Below, piece after piece: positions 18,456-30,010 of a stretch of DNA of 64,000 nt; position 1 is the first letter of the stretch; each line of letters begins with the position of its first letter. Source of the DNA: Chloroflexota bacterium (lineage in GTDB: Bacteria; Chloroflexota; Anaerolineae; Anaerolineales; Villigracilaceae); contig JACRBN010000016.1 of the NCBI GenBank assembly GCA_016213105.1, positions 248,001-312,000 on the forward strand, written 5' to 3'. A model generated the notes under the pieces. The model did no database searches. It was not told the origin of the DNA and saw only the letters and a list, made by a program, of their open reading frames with translations. The translations under genes were made by a program, and so were the position numbers.

Positions 18456-18486
18456 ATTATAACGCAAGAATTTTTTCGGAAGGCAA
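18456..18486 (-). promoter_or_regulatory. Promoter of the tyrS leader transcript
   Basis: Minus-strand TATAAT at 18461-18456 and a -35-like TTGCCT at 18486-18481, separated by 19 bases. The predicted start point coincides with the A of the leader-peptide ATG at 18449. Confidence 0.65.
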
Positions 18487-18563
18487 TTCGTTGCAAGCCG
18501 GTTGCGGCGGAAGGCAACAATTCGCGCGGCTCATCTCTTGCGCAGGCGGCAGACGCATCAGGT

Positions 18564-18569
18564 TATAAT
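18564..18569 (+). promoter_or_regulatory. -10 element for the small ORF and C39-like protease
   Basis: TATAAT ends 7 bases before the ATG at 18576, so this transcript too may be leaderless. The -35 is poor (TTGCGC at 18538 is 20 bases away). Confidence 0.55.
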
Positions 18570-18575
18570 ATTTCC

Positions 18576-18635
18576 ATGAGCCGCGTAAACAAGCCGTCTG
18601 ACAGAACGTCCAAATACCAAGGTGCGCTGAAATGA
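18576..18635 (+). CDS. 19-codon ORF coupled to the C39-like protease gene
   Basis: The ORF encodes MSRVNKPSDRTSKYQGALK and ends at a TGA that overlaps the next ATG (ATGA at 18632-18635). Its ATG is at the predicted transcription start. No codon run suggests attenuation. It may simply bring ribosomes to the downstream gene, which has no Shine-Dalgarno of its own. Evidence is positional only. Confidence 0.45.
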   Translation: MSRVNKPSDRTSKYQGALK

Positions 18636-19294
18636 GCCGATCCCCGTTCCTCCGTCTGACGCTCGTTGGCGTGTTGTTTATTAGCGCGCTGATCTCTTCG
18701 GGATTTATCCCCTCCCCGAACGACAGTTATTGGGGCCAGCAACTCGCCAAATACGGGAAGATGAACCTGCCCGTGGATGAGCTTTCGCAGTCGAAGGCCA
18801 CTTCCTGCGGCGAGGCGGTCATCACGATGGCCTACAACTATGCCTATCCCGAAACCCAGGTCACCGAGCGGGCCGTGATCGAATACGCAGCGGACGAGGG
18901 CTATTACACCGAGCGCAAATTCCCCTACACCAGCCCCGAAAATATGGTGAAGATCGCCGAACATTATGCGCCCGGCACGGTCTCCACAGGCGCGGTCAAC
19001 GACGCGGACGAGGCGCTGGCCCTGTTGATCGACAAGCTGACGGGCGGCGACCCGCTCATCATCGACGTGTTCACCCTGCTCTATGACCCAGATTCGGGGG
19101 CGCACTTCGTAGTGGTCACGGGCATTGCCATCGACCCGAAAGATTCCGATGATATCGAAATCTATTACAACGATCCGCTCACGGGCGAAAATCGGTCGAG
19201 CGACTGGTACGGCAACGAGGGCATTTGGAATGCCTGGCAAAATAACAATGACCCGGGCGGCTCGGGCTGGTGGATGGTAATTTCCTCTCCATAG
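18632..19294 (+). CDS. Secreted C39-like (papain-fold) cysteine protease domain protein
   Basis: A 220-residue protein with an N-terminal membrane signal (about residues 8-25) and one C39-like domain. The putative catalytic residues are in order: Cys59 in KATSCGEAV, His158 in SGAHFVVVTGI and Asn180/Asp181 in YYNDPLTG, the usual peptidase_C39_2 arrangement. It is probably exported and acts outside the membrane. It is divergent from tyrS and convergent with mreB, and starts inside the stop of a 19-codon ORF. Substrate unknown; some members of this family have other thiol chemistry. Confidence 0.75.
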   Translation: MSRSPFLRLTLVGVLFISALISSGFIPSPNDSYWGQQLAKYGKMNLPVDELSQSKATSCGEAVITMAYNYAYPETQVTERAVIEYAADEGYYTERKFPYTSPENMVKIAEHYAPGTVSTGAVNDADEALALLIDKLTGGDPLIIDVFTLLYDPDSGAHFVVVTGIAIDPKDSDDIEIYYNDPLTGENRSSDWYGNEGIWNAWQNNNDPGGSGWWMVISSP

Positions 19295-19316
19295 CAAGCA
19301 GAAGGTCTCTAAAAAA

Positions 19317-19340
19317 AACGGCTCCCTCTCGGGAGCCGTT
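19317..19340 (-). terminator. Terminator of the atp-mreB operon
   Basis: AACGGCTCCC-GAGA-GGGAGCCGTT (minus strand) is a 10-bp perfect stem followed by eight T residues. On the plus strand the tail is poor, so it mainly serves the minus-strand operon. Confidence 0.9.
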
Positions 19341-19347
19341 CTGGTTT

Positions 19348-20355
19348 CTACACTTGCGGAAGGTTGCGCTTCAACACATTCAACATGCTGAAGCTCTTCA
19401 TTGCACCCTCGACCACGCAGGTCATCGGGTTGTCCACCAGGTAGGCGGGGATGCCGAGCGACTTGGTCAGCAGGCGGTCCACGCCGCGCAAGAGCGCGCC
19501 GCCGCCGCACAGGGCCACGCCGCGGTCGATGATATCGGCCACCAGTTCGGGCGGAGTCTTCTCCAGCACGCGGCGGCCCGTCTCGACGATTTGCTTGAGC
19601 GGATCCTGCAGGGCTTCGACGATCTCGCCCGTCGTCAACGTGACGGGACGCGGCAGGCCGGTGACCTGGTCCTGTCCCTGGACCTCCATGCTGTTTTCCG
19701 TGTCCTGGGGGACGGCCGCGCCGATGCGCACCTTGAGTTGTTCCGCCGTGGCGGCGCCAATGATGACACCGTATTTACGGCGCACGTAGCTGATGATGGC
19801 TTCGTCCAGGTCCATGCCGCCAGAGCGCAGGGTCTCGGCCGAGACGATACCGTACATCGCCATGACCGCCGCCTCGGTGCATCCGCCACCCAGGCAGATG
19901 ACCATGTTACCGGAAGGTGAATTGATCGGCAGGTCGATGCCCAGCGCGGCAGCCAGCGGCTGCTGGATGAGGTGCGCCTCGCGGCTGCCCGCTTCGAGCA
20001 CGGCCTCGTACACCGCGCGGCGTTCCACGCTGGTCACACCGTAGGGAACCGAGATCATGACGCGCGGACGGATAAAGCGCATAGAGCCGCTGGCGTGTTG
20101 AAGAAGCCATTGCAGCAGGGTTTCGGTGATTTCGTAATCGGCAATGACGCCGTTCTTGAGGGGACGCGCCACTTCGATGCTGTCCGGCACGCGGCCGAAC
20201 ATATCGCGCGCTTCCTGGCCCACGGCCACCATCTTCTGCTCGGCTACGTCAATGGCGACAATGGTCGGCTCTTGCAGCACGACTTGTGCGCCATCCGCCA
20301 GGCGGGTGTACATGGTACCCAGGTCGATCCCCAGGTCTTTTGAAAAAAAAGCCAC
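19348..20355 (-). CDS. mreB: MreB-like actin homologue
   Basis: A 335-residue actin-fold ATPase of the MreB family. The phosphate-1 motif is LGIDLGTMYTRL near the N-terminus; CLGGGCTEAAVMAMYGIVSA is the phosphate-2 region and ALCGGGALLRGVDRLL the adenosine motif. MreB forms membrane-bound filaments that guide cell-wall synthesis. The start is a GTG at 20355 with an AGGAAAA ribosome binding site. It follows atpC by only 5 bases and precedes the shared terminator, so it is the last gene of the F1 operon. The codons after the start contain a run of eight T residues, a possible slippage site. Confidence 0.92.
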   Translation of the reverse strand: MAFFSKDLGIDLGTMYTRLADGAQVVLQEPTIVAIDVAEQKMVAVGQEARDMFGRVPDSIEVARPLKNGVIADYEITETLLQWLLQHASGSMRFIRPRVMISVPYGVTSVERRAVYEAVLEAGSREAHLIQQPLAAALGIDLPINSPSGNMVICLGGGCTEAAVMAMYGIVSAETLRSGGMDLDEAIISYVRRKYGVIIGAATAEQLKVRIGAAVPQDTENSMEVQGQDQVTGLPRPVTLTTGEIVEALQDPLKQIVETGRRVLEKTPPELVADIIDRGVALCGGGALLRGVDRLLTKSLGIPAYLVDNPMTCVVEGAMKSFSMLNVLKRNLPQV

Positions 20356-20360
20356 TTTTC

Positions 20361-20798
20361 CTACGATTCAGAGTATGGTGAACGATTTCCCTTGCGATAA
20401 CGGCGGGCCACATCCAGGCGCAGGTTGGAGCGGCGCAGGGCCGCTTCCATGGCCAGATAGGCATCGCCATCGGCGGGTACGCCCTTGGCGAGCGCTTCCT
20501 CCGCGCGTTTGCGGGCGGCCTCGGCGCGGACCACGTCAATTTCCTCGACGTTTTCCGCCGCATCGGCCAGAATGGTGACAATCTCGGGTTGGACTTCGGC
20601 CACCCCGCCCGCCACGGTAAAGACGTCCTCTTTGCCGCCGTGACGCACCTTGATCACGCCATATTTGAGCGTGGTCAGGACGGGCGCATGTTTGGGCAGG
20701 ATGCCCATCTCGCCGCCCGCGCCGGGCAGCACGACGATATCGACGTCGCCCGTAAACACCGTGCGGTCCTGAGAAACGATTTCACATCGAATGGTCAT
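20361..20798 (-). CDS. atpC: F1Fo ATP synthase epsilon subunit
   Basis: A 145-residue epsilon subunit. The N-terminal beta-sandwich is typical: TIRCEIVSQDRTVFTGDVD, then GGEMGILPKHAPVLTTLKYG and GVAEVQPEIVTILADAAEN. The C-terminal part is a helical Ala/Arg-rich hairpin (RAEAARKRAEEALAKG). It is part of the rotary central stalk with gamma and can inhibit ATP hydrolysis. It lies 35 bases after atpD. Confidence 0.95.
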   Translation of the reverse strand: MTIRCEIVSQDRTVFTGDVDIVVLPGAGGEMGILPKHAPVLTTLKYGVIKVRHGGKEDVFTVAGGVAEVQPEIVTILADAAENVEEIDVVRAEAARKRAEEALAKGVPADGDAYLAMEAALRRSNLRLDVARRYRKGNRSPYSES

Positions 20799-20833
20799 AA
20801 ATTTTCCGTTTCAACGTTAAACGTTTAACGTTA

Positions 20834-22249
<1,416 letters not shown>

Positions 22250-23140
22250 TTATTTCGCGGCAAGCGCTTCCGCGCCGCCCACAATGTCTAAGATGTCGTT
22301 GGTGATCGCCTGCTGGCGCACCTTGTTATATGCCAGTTGCAGCGCACCGACCAGTTCCTTGGCGTTGTCGGTGGCGTTGCGCATGGCGATCATGCGCGCG
22401 GCATGTTCACTGGCCTGCGATTCGAGCACAGCCTGAAACACCTGTAAAGCCGTGAAGCGCGGGATGATCTCATCCAAAATCTCACGCTGGTCAGGTTCAT
22501 ATTCATAGGCTGCTGTGGGACCGGCATGCGGCTCGAAATCGACTACGCGCCCCTCCCCGCTGCTGACTTCCAGGGGCAGGAGCTTCTTCATCGTGGTGAG
22601 CTGGCGGCCCATGTTGATGAAGTCGGTGTAGATCAGATGAACCTCATCCACCTCGCCCTTCAGGAACATCTCCACGGCCATGCGGCCGATGGCAGACACG
22701 TCCGAGAAGGTGGGGGCGGCGGGCAGGTTGCTGAAATCCGCGACCACCTGTTTGCGGCGGCGGAAGAGCAAGTCGCGGCCCTTGCGGCCCACGGCGATGT
22801 ACTGGACGGGAAGCTGGTACTGATCGAAGCGCTGGGCCACAAAACGGATGACGTTCGTGTTGTATGCGCCCGCCAGGCCGCGGTCGCCCGTCAGCACGAT
22901 GACGAGGGCGTTCTTCGGGTCGGGACGTTCCATCAATAACGGATGCAGGCTGTGGCGTCCGGGCTGGGCTGCCACGTGGGTCAGCACCTGCCAGGCCTTG
23001 GTGGCGTAGGCACGGGTGGCCGTCACGGCCTGGACGGCCTTGCGCACCTTGGCCGCGCTGACCGCCTCCAGGGCGCGCGTCACCTGTGAGATGTTCTTGA
23101 CACTTTTGATGCGAAGCCGCATCTCGCGTGCGGATGCCAT
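22250..23140 (-). CDS. atpG: F1Fo ATP synthase gamma subunit
   Basis: A 296-residue gamma subunit, the rotating shaft of F1. The N-terminal helix has ASAREMRLRIKSVKNISQVT, and the C-terminal helix has ARMIAMRNATDNAKELVGAL with YNKVRQQAITNDILDIVGGA, both diagnostic. It is 3 bases downstream of atpA. Confidence 0.97.
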   Translation of the reverse strand: MASAREMRLRIKSVKNISQVTRALEAVSAAKVRKAVQAVTATRAYATKAWQVLTHVAAQPGRHSLHPLLMERPDPKNALVIVLTGDRGLAGAYNTNVIRFVAQRFDQYQLPVQYIAVGRKGRDLLFRRRKQVVADFSNLPAAPTFSDVSAIGRMAVEMFLKGEVDEVHLIYTDFINMGRQLTTMKKLLPLEVSSGEGRVVDFEPHAGPTAAYEYEPDQREILDEIIPRFTALQVFQAVLESQASEHAARMIAMRNATDNAKELVGALQLAYNKVRQQAITNDILDIVGGAEALAAK

Positions 23141-23143
23141 GGG

Positions 23144-24811
<1,668 letters not shown>

Positions 24812-24883
24812 TTCGCCTCCACGCCGGGTTTTGAGGATTTACTGCCTTCGCAGCATTCGTAGATACGGGATTTATGCACAACA

Positions 24884-24908
24884 ACCCGGATAAACGTTTT
24901 ATCCGGGT
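24884..24908. promoter_or_regulatory. Perfect 11-bp hairpin in the atpA upstream region
   Basis: ACCCGGATAAA-CGT-TTTATCCGGGT lies about 75 bases upstream of atpA. No T-run follows on either strand, so it is not a standard terminator. It may be an operator or an mRNA 5' structure. The rest of the 315-base region 24812-25126 holds no gene; I could not place an atpA promoter with confidence. Confidence 0.5.
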
Positions 24909-25057
24909 CATGCAATTTATCAGCTTGCCGCTTTCGTGAGCAGGTGTACAAGCGGGCCAATGATACCTGAAAGGATAACAGTTGTCCAGTTGCAAATATC
25001 CCGGAGGTTAAGATGAACGTCGCGGGGCCTTTTTTTGATGGAAGTTATCCATATCCC

Positions 25058-25085
25058 TTGAAATAATCCCGGTTTGTACTATACT
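25058..25085 (+). promoter_or_regulatory. Promoter of the ATP-grasp ligase gene
   Basis: TTGAAA, 16 bases, TATACT. The predicted start near 25092 gives a leader of about 35 bases with an AGGAG ribosome binding site at 25115-25119. Confidence 0.7.
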
Positions 25086-25126
25086 TTGCCGCGTTTTGAC
25101 CAACTGAATCGAAACAGGAGTATAAA

Positions 25127-26251
25127 ATGACAGGCGCAGATCAGCCTCCCAGTCGTCGCATGAAACGTTATTGGAAAGTGGCCGTCCTAGCCAACATCAA
25201 GGACGACAACACGCCCAAACCCGAGGGCGTGCCCCCCGACGCCTTTGCCGATTTCGACCACATCGAGACCATTCACCACATCCGCGGGGCCATCGAAACC
25301 GACGGACACGAGACCGTCTTCCTGCAAGCGGATCGCAGCCTGCCCTTTACCCTCCAGGAAGCCCAACCCGACATCTGCTTCAACATCGCCGAAGGCCTAG
25401 GCGGTGACGCGCGCGAAGCCCAGGTGCCCGCCCTGCTGGAAATGTTCGGGATCCCCTACACGGGTTCGCGCGTGCTGACCAACGGCATCTCCCTCGACAA
25501 AACCCTCACCAAACGCATCTGGCGCGACCGCCGCCTGCCGGTGGCCCCCTTCCAGGAGTTCAACGCCGGCGACGAGCCGCTGCGCTCCGAGTTGAAATTC
25601 CCGCTCTTCGTCAAGCCCGCCCGCGAGGGAACGGGCATGGGCGTGGACATGAACGCCATCGTCAACAACGAAAAGGAATTGCGCGAGCGCGTTCAGTACA
25701 TCGTCAATGTCTATCAACAACCCGCCCTGGTCGAGACCTTCCTGCCGGGGCGCGAATTCACGGTCGGCATCATGGGGCGCTCCGACGCAAAGCTATATTC
25801 CCGCCACCCCGACTGGTACGAGAAGGACGGTTTTCACCGCTTCCCCGTGCTCGAACTGGACAGCAGCCGCTCGGTCACGCCCTGGGTCTACAGCCAGGCG
25901 GCCAAATCCAAGGAGGTTGGGGCCGACGGGGCACCCGGGTATTTTTGTCCCGCGGATATTGACCCTGAACTCGAAAAGAAACTCAAGCACTTCGCCTTGC
26001 GCGCCCACCAACTGCTCAATGCGCTGGATGTCTCCCGCACCGACATCCGCCTGGACGAGGAAGGGAATCCGCGCCTGATCGAGATCAACACCCTGCCCGG
26101 CCTGACCCCCGACTACAGTGACCTGTGCCTGCAAGCCGCCGCCGAGGGTATCCGCTATGAGGACCTAATTCTCGACATCCTGTACCTGGGAGCAAGCCGC
26201 TGGGGCATGTTGGAACCGCGCGACCTGCCGTCCACAAACGGAAGGAAGTAA
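25127..26251 (+). CDS. D-alanine--D-alanine ligase-like ATP-grasp protein
   Basis: A 374-residue ATP-grasp enzyme. DICFNIAEGLGGDAREAQVP and IPYTGSRVLTNGISLDKTLT match the N-terminal substrate domain of Ddl-type ligases. FPLFVKPAREGTGMGVD is the ATP-grasp lysine/glycine loop, ALVETFLPGREFTVGIMG follows, and LIEINTLPGLTPDYSDL is the metal-binding end. It lacks some spacing typical of true Ddl, so it may join other amino acids or a peptide. The ATG at 25127 is supported by AGGAG; Met12 is an alternative. It is transcribed alone and ends at a terminator. Confidence 0.85.
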   Translation: MTGADQPPSRRMKRYWKVAVLANIKDDNTPKPEGVPPDAFADFDHIETIHHIRGAIETDGHETVFLQADRSLPFTLQEAQPDICFNIAEGLGGDAREAQVPALLEMFGIPYTGSRVLTNGISLDKTLTKRIWRDRRLPVAPFQEFNAGDEPLRSELKFPLFVKPAREGTGMGVDMNAIVNNEKELRERVQYIVNVYQQPALVETFLPGREFTVGIMGRSDAKLYSRHPDWYEKDGFHRFPVLELDSSRSVTPWVYSQAAKSKEVGADGAPGYFCPADIDPELEKKLKHFALRAHQLLNALDVSRTDIRLDEEGNPRLIEINTLPGLTPDYSDLCLQAAAEGIRYEDLILDILYLGASRWGMLEPRDLPSTNGRK

Positions 26252-26293
26252 ATCCGCCCAGAGCGGAGGGCCGAATGCTCTTCGAGGCCCGTA

Positions 26294-26348
26294 GTCGAAG
26301 GGCGGGTAACCAAAAAACAGCAGTTAATTTGCGCATCTGCCCTTCGAC
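26294..26348. repeat. Inverted repeat GTCGAAGGGC / GCCCTTCGAC
   Basis: A 10-bp perfect inverted repeat with a 35-base spacer, downstream of the ligase gene; a further CTCCGCTCAGGGCGAA follows at about 26370. It has the look of a dispersed Chloroflexota intergenic element. Confidence 0.5.
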
Positions 26349-26392
26349 CGCGCTCGGCTGTCGCCTCTCTCCGCTCAGGGCGAAAATCATCC

Positions 26393-26421
26393 AAAGAGAC
26401 CCCATTGCGGGTCTCTTTTTT
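26393..26421 (+). terminator. Intrinsic terminator after the ligase gene
   Basis: AAAGAGACCC-CATTGC-GGGTCTCTTT followed by further T residues: a 10-bp stem with a T-run. Confidence 0.88.
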
Positions 26422-26430
26422 GATCCCCCA

Positions 26431-26460
26431 TTGCGCACAACCACACAATCTCTCCATAAT
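26431..26460 (+). promoter_or_regulatory. Possible promoter of the exporter operon
   Basis: TTGCGC, 18 bases, CATAAT. This would leave a leader of about 70 bases before the gene at 26539. The match is moderate. Confidence 0.4.
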
Positions 26461-26538
26461 TTAACAACCTTTCCCTAACACCGGAAAAATATACTGACAG
26501 AGTACTTTTTCACTAATTGCAGTCAGAAAGGAATTCCG

Positions 26539-28029
26539 ATGTCCGTTCAAACACAAGCCAGCGCGACCGTTGTTGTCAAAGCAAAATCACCCTCCAAATC
26601 CAGGACTTCCAAAAAAATCATCTGGGGAATCGCTATCCTGCTCCTTCTTTCCGCCACCGGCGGTTTTGCCTATTACAAACTCGTGTACGTGTCCTCGCAA
26701 ACCACGACCACCACGGCCACCCTGCAGACCACCACCGTCCGCCAGGGTGACCTGATCATTTATGCCAGCGGCACCGGCACGCTCACCTCGGCCAACGAAA
26801 CTGATCTGGCTTTCGAGACCGGCGGGCGGATGACCGAACTGCTGGTCAGCGTGGGCAACAAGGTCGAGGCGGGCGACCTGCTCGCCAAGGTGGATGACAG
26901 CGATGCCCAAATTGCCTATACGCAAGCCAAACGCGCCTATGCCGAACTCACCTCCCCCAGCGCCATCGCCGCCGCCCAGATTGCCGTGGCCGATGCCCAG
27001 GAAACGGTGGTCAGCGCTCGGAGCCACCTCGAATATGTGCTCGGGCCGAACATCCTGTATTGGGAAAATGAAGTCGCCAAGGCGGAAGCGGCCGTGGCCG
27101 AATCGCAGGCCGCCCTCGACCAGGACTCCACCAACAAGGACTTGCAGGCCGCACTTCAGAAAGCGAAGGACTACCTCGACTACGTTCAGGACAAGCTGAG
27201 CGGCGCATGGGTCAGCTACGAGGAAATCTACGTTCCGAATCATTTCACAACCACCGACCGCTCCTCGGGGCAGAAATACGTCTCCGCGCCCTCGGATACC
27301 GAGATATTCTCCGCGCGCGCCGATTTGGCGGCGGCCCAGGCTGCCGTCCAGGAGGCCGAATATCTATATGCCGCGCTGACCGGCGGCGAAGTCCCCGAAG
27401 ATGCCACCGGCTCGGGGCTGACCGAACTCGAACAGGCGCAGCTCAACCTGCAATCGGCCCAGGATGACCTGGACGGCGCTCTGCTCTACGCGCCCTTCGC
27501 AGGCACGGTCATGTCCATCGACGCCAGTGCGGGCGACAACGTCAGCAGCGGCGCGACGATCATCACCATCGCCAACCTCGACCAGCCCTACCTGGAAGTC
27601 TACCTCGACGAATCGGACTGGGCCAACGTGGCCGTCGGGTACGAATGTGACGTGATCTTCGACATCCTGCCCGACAAGACCTATTCGGGCGTTGTCACCC
27701 AGGTCGACCCCGGCCTGTACTCGGAGTCGGGCACCTCGGTCGTGCGGGCCATCGTCCAACTGACGGAGATCAACGAAAACACCTTCAATCTTCCGCTGGG
27801 CACCACCGCCTCGGTGGACGTGATCGGGGGCCGCGCAGAGAACGCCCTGCTGATTCCCATCGAGGCCCTGCATCAGGCAGATGACGTGTACACCGTCTTC
27901 GTCATGGAAAACGGCGCCCCGGTCTTGAAGGTGGTCGAAGTCGGCATCCAGGATCTGCTGTACGCCGAGATCAAATCAGGCCTCAAGCCTGGCGACGTGG
28001 TCACCACCGGAACGACAGAGACAAAATGA
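26539..28029 (+). CDS. MacA/HlyD-type periplasmic adaptor protein
   Basis: A 496-residue adaptor with one N-terminal transmembrane helix (about 31-52), a split biotinyl-lipoyl domain (TELLVSVGNKVEAGDLLAKV and GTVMSIDASAGDNVSSGATI), a long Ala/Gln-rich coiled coil between them (about 130-320), and a C-terminal barrel. It starts with AAGGAAT before the ATG and overlaps the ATPase gene by 4 bases (ATGA). Together with the next two genes it forms a tripartite-like MacAB exporter. In a Chloroflexota cell without a standard outer membrane the adaptor may reach the cell wall rather than a TolC channel. Confidence 0.92.
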   Translation: MSVQTQASATVVVKAKSPSKSRTSKKIIWGIAILLLLSATGGFAYYKLVYVSSQTTTTTATLQTTTVRQGDLIIYASGTGTLTSANETDLAFETGGRMTELLVSVGNKVEAGDLLAKVDDSDAQIAYTQAKRAYAELTSPSAIAAAQIAVADAQETVVSARSHLEYVLGPNILYWENEVAKAEAAVAESQAALDQDSTNKDLQAALQKAKDYLDYVQDKLSGAWVSYEEIYVPNHFTTTDRSSGQKYVSAPSDTEIFSARADLAAAQAAVQEAEYLYAALTGGEVPEDATGSGLTELEQAQLNLQSAQDDLDGALLYAPFAGTVMSIDASAGDNVSSGATIITIANLDQPYLEVYLDESDWANVAVGYECDVIFDILPDKTYSGVVTQVDPGLYSESGTSVVRAIVQLTEINENTFNLPLGTTASVDVIGGRAENALLIPIEALHQADDVYTVFVMENGAPVLKVVEVGIQDLLYAEIKSGLKPGDVVTTGTTETK

Positions 28030-28781
28030 GCGCAACCATCATCGAAATCGTTGACATCACCAAGGTCTACGGCATGGGTGATATCAGCGTGGCGGCGCTC
28101 AATGGTGTGAGCATGAAGATCGAGGCGGGCGAGTTCGTCGCGATCATGGGGCCGTCGGGGTCGGGCAAGAGCACGCTGATGCACATCCTCGGCTGCCTGT
28201 CCCAGCCCAGCTCGGGACAGTACATCCTGGACGGCGAGGATGTGAGCAACCTCGACAAGGCGGAACTGGCCGCCGTGCGCAACCGCAAGCTCGGATTCAT
28301 CTTTCAGGCGTACAACCTGCTGGCGCGCACCAGCGCCCTGCGCAACGTGACCCTGCCCCTGCTCTACAACCACGCGGATGCGAAAGTCTCCGTGGAAGAG
28401 GGCGACCAGAAGGCACACGCCATGCTCGAACTGGTGGGACTGGGTGATCGAATCCATCACCAGCCGCACGAACTCTCTGGCGGCCAGCAGCAGCGTGTTG
28501 CCATCGCCCGCGCGCTGATCAACGACCCCATCATGGTCATCGCCGACGAGCCGACCGGCAACCTCGACAGCCGCTCGGGCGAGGAGATCATGAACCTGCT
28601 GCATACCCTGCACAGGCAGGGCACCACCATCGTCATGGTCACCCACGACCCGAAGATCGCCGCGCACACACAGCGCACCATCACCTTGAAGGATGGCGTA
28701 ATCGACGAAATTACTCACAACGGAAAACATGTGGGGCGGAATACCATTCCGCTCCACAGCCAATGGGAAGGTGCAGCATGA
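28026..28781 (+). CDS. MacB/LolD-type ABC transporter ATPase
   Basis: A 251-residue ATPase. Walker A is GPSGSGKS, the signature is [15 protein letters not shown], Walker B is [12 protein letters not shown] and the H-loop is VMVTHDP. The pattern is typical for the LolD/MacB export family. It overlaps both neighbours by ATGA, so the three genes are translationally coupled. Confidence 0.96.
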   Translation: MSATIIEIVDITKVYGMGDISVAALNGVSMKIEAGEFVAIMGPSGSGKSTLMHILGCLSQPSSGQYILDGEDVSNLDKAELAAVRNRKLGFIFQAYNLLARTSALRNVTLPLLYNHADAKVSVEEGDQKAHAMLELVGLGDRIHHQPHELSGGQQQRVAIARALINDPIMVIADEPTGNLDSRSGEEIMNLLHTLHRQGTTIVMVTHDPKIAAHTQRTITLKDGVIDEITHNGKHVGRNTIPLHSQWEGAA

Positions 28782-30004
28782 AGCCGCTTGAAGCCATTCG
28801 CATCGCCTGGGAAGCCATTTTCAAGAACAAAATCCGTTCCCTGTTGACCATGCTGGGCATCATTATCGGCGTGGCGGCGGTCATCATCATGATCGCCATC
28901 AGCGCAGGGACGGAGGCCACCATCCAGGACCAGATCACCAGCCTGGGCTCGAACCTGGTCTTCGTGCAGGGATCCATGACGCGCGGCGGCCCGGGCCAGG
29001 CTCCCAGCGGCGGACTGGTCTACGACGACGCAGCCGCCATCCAGGACGGCGTGAGCGACGTCAAGGCCGTGGTGGTGGAGCAGAATTCCAGCGAGACGGT
29101 CAAGGCGGGCGACGTGACCCTGGAGGATATTGAAATCCTCGGCACGACCACGGGCTTCCCCTCCGTGCGCGACATGGAGATCGCCGAGGGCCGCTACTTC
29201 AACGAGACCGAGATCGAGCGCAAGAGCAAGGTTGTCATCCTCGGGTCGAGCGTGGCAGAAGAGTTGTTCGGCGAAAGCAGCCCGATCGGCGAGTACATCA
29301 AGGTCGGCAACACCCAACTGGCGGTGATCGGTGTCTTTACCGAAAAGGGCCTGGTCGGCAACACCGACTTCGACTCGCGCATCTACATGCCCATCAGCGT
29401 GGTATTCCAGAAGTTCACGCCCTCCATGTTCGCCCGTTTCATGGGCGACAGCGTGCGCATGATCTACGTGGAGGTGGAGGAAGGCGCGGACCAGGATGCC
29501 ATCATCGCCAACATCGAGCGCCTGCTCATCAAGCGCCACGACGTCACTGCCGACACCGAGGACTTTACCATCACGACCCAGCAGGACATCATCAGTACGC
29601 GCGAATCCACCACGTCTGCCTTCCGTTCGCTGCTGGCCTGGGTGGCGGGCGTATCGCTGATCGTGGGCGGCATCGGCATCATGAACATCATGCTGGTCAG
29701 CGTCACCGAACGCACGCGCGAGATTGGCATCCGCCAGGCCGTCGGCGCGACCCCAGCCGACATCCGCCTGCAATTCCTGACCGAGGCGCTCATGTTGAGC
29801 ATCGTCGGCGGGTTGATCGGGACGCTGGTCGGTGTGGGCGGCTCGTACATCTTCGGCGCGTTGAGCGATATGCGCACCGTGATCCAGCCCGCCTCCATTT
29901 TGCTGGCCTTCGGTTCAGCCGCAGCAGTGGGCGCCTTCTTCGGCTACTACCCCGCCAACCAGGCCGCCCAACTCGACCCGATCGAGGCGTTGAGATACGA
30001 ATAA
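28778..30004 (+). CDS. MacB-type ABC transporter permease
   Basis: A 408-residue FtsX/MacB permease. The first transmembrane helix (LLTMLGIIIGVAAVIIMIAI) is followed by a large extracytoplasmic MacB-PCD domain (about 50-275) and three C-terminal helices with VGGIGIMNIMLVSVTERTRE and GIRQAVGATP. The ATG at 28778 shares four bases with the ATPase stop; a longer frame from 28763 is not needed. It moves substrates, probably peptides, lipids or lipoproteins, out of the membrane by mechanotransmission. Confidence 0.94.
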   Translation: MKPLEAIRIAWEAIFKNKIRSLLTMLGIIIGVAAVIIMIAISAGTEATIQDQITSLGSNLVFVQGSMTRGGPGQAPSGGLVYDDAAAIQDGVSDVKAVVVEQNSSETVKAGDVTLEDIEILGTTTGFPSVRDMEIAEGRYFNETEIERKSKVVILGSSVAEELFGESSPIGEYIKVGNTQLAVIGVFTEKGLVGNTDFDSRIYMPISVVFQKFTPSMFARFMGDSVRMIYVEVEEGADQDAIIANIERLLIKRHDVTADTEDFTITTQQDIISTRESTTSAFRSLLAWVAGVSLIVGGIGIMNIMLVSVTERTREIGIRQAVGATPADIRLQFLTEALMLSIVGGLIGTLVGVGGSYIFGALSDMRTVIQPASILLAFGSAAAVGAFFGYYPANQAAQLDPIEALRYE

Positions 30005-30010
30005 ACATCA

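Noticed and set aside
17142-18635. 497-residue plus-strand frame across tyrS
   Set aside because: It is opposite tyrS, has no family resemblance, and its last 19 codons are better explained as the small ORF at 18576.
20340-20355. Programmed frameshift at the T-run in the first codons of mreB
   Set aside because: The zero frame encodes a complete MreB and no useful alternative product follows in the other frames.
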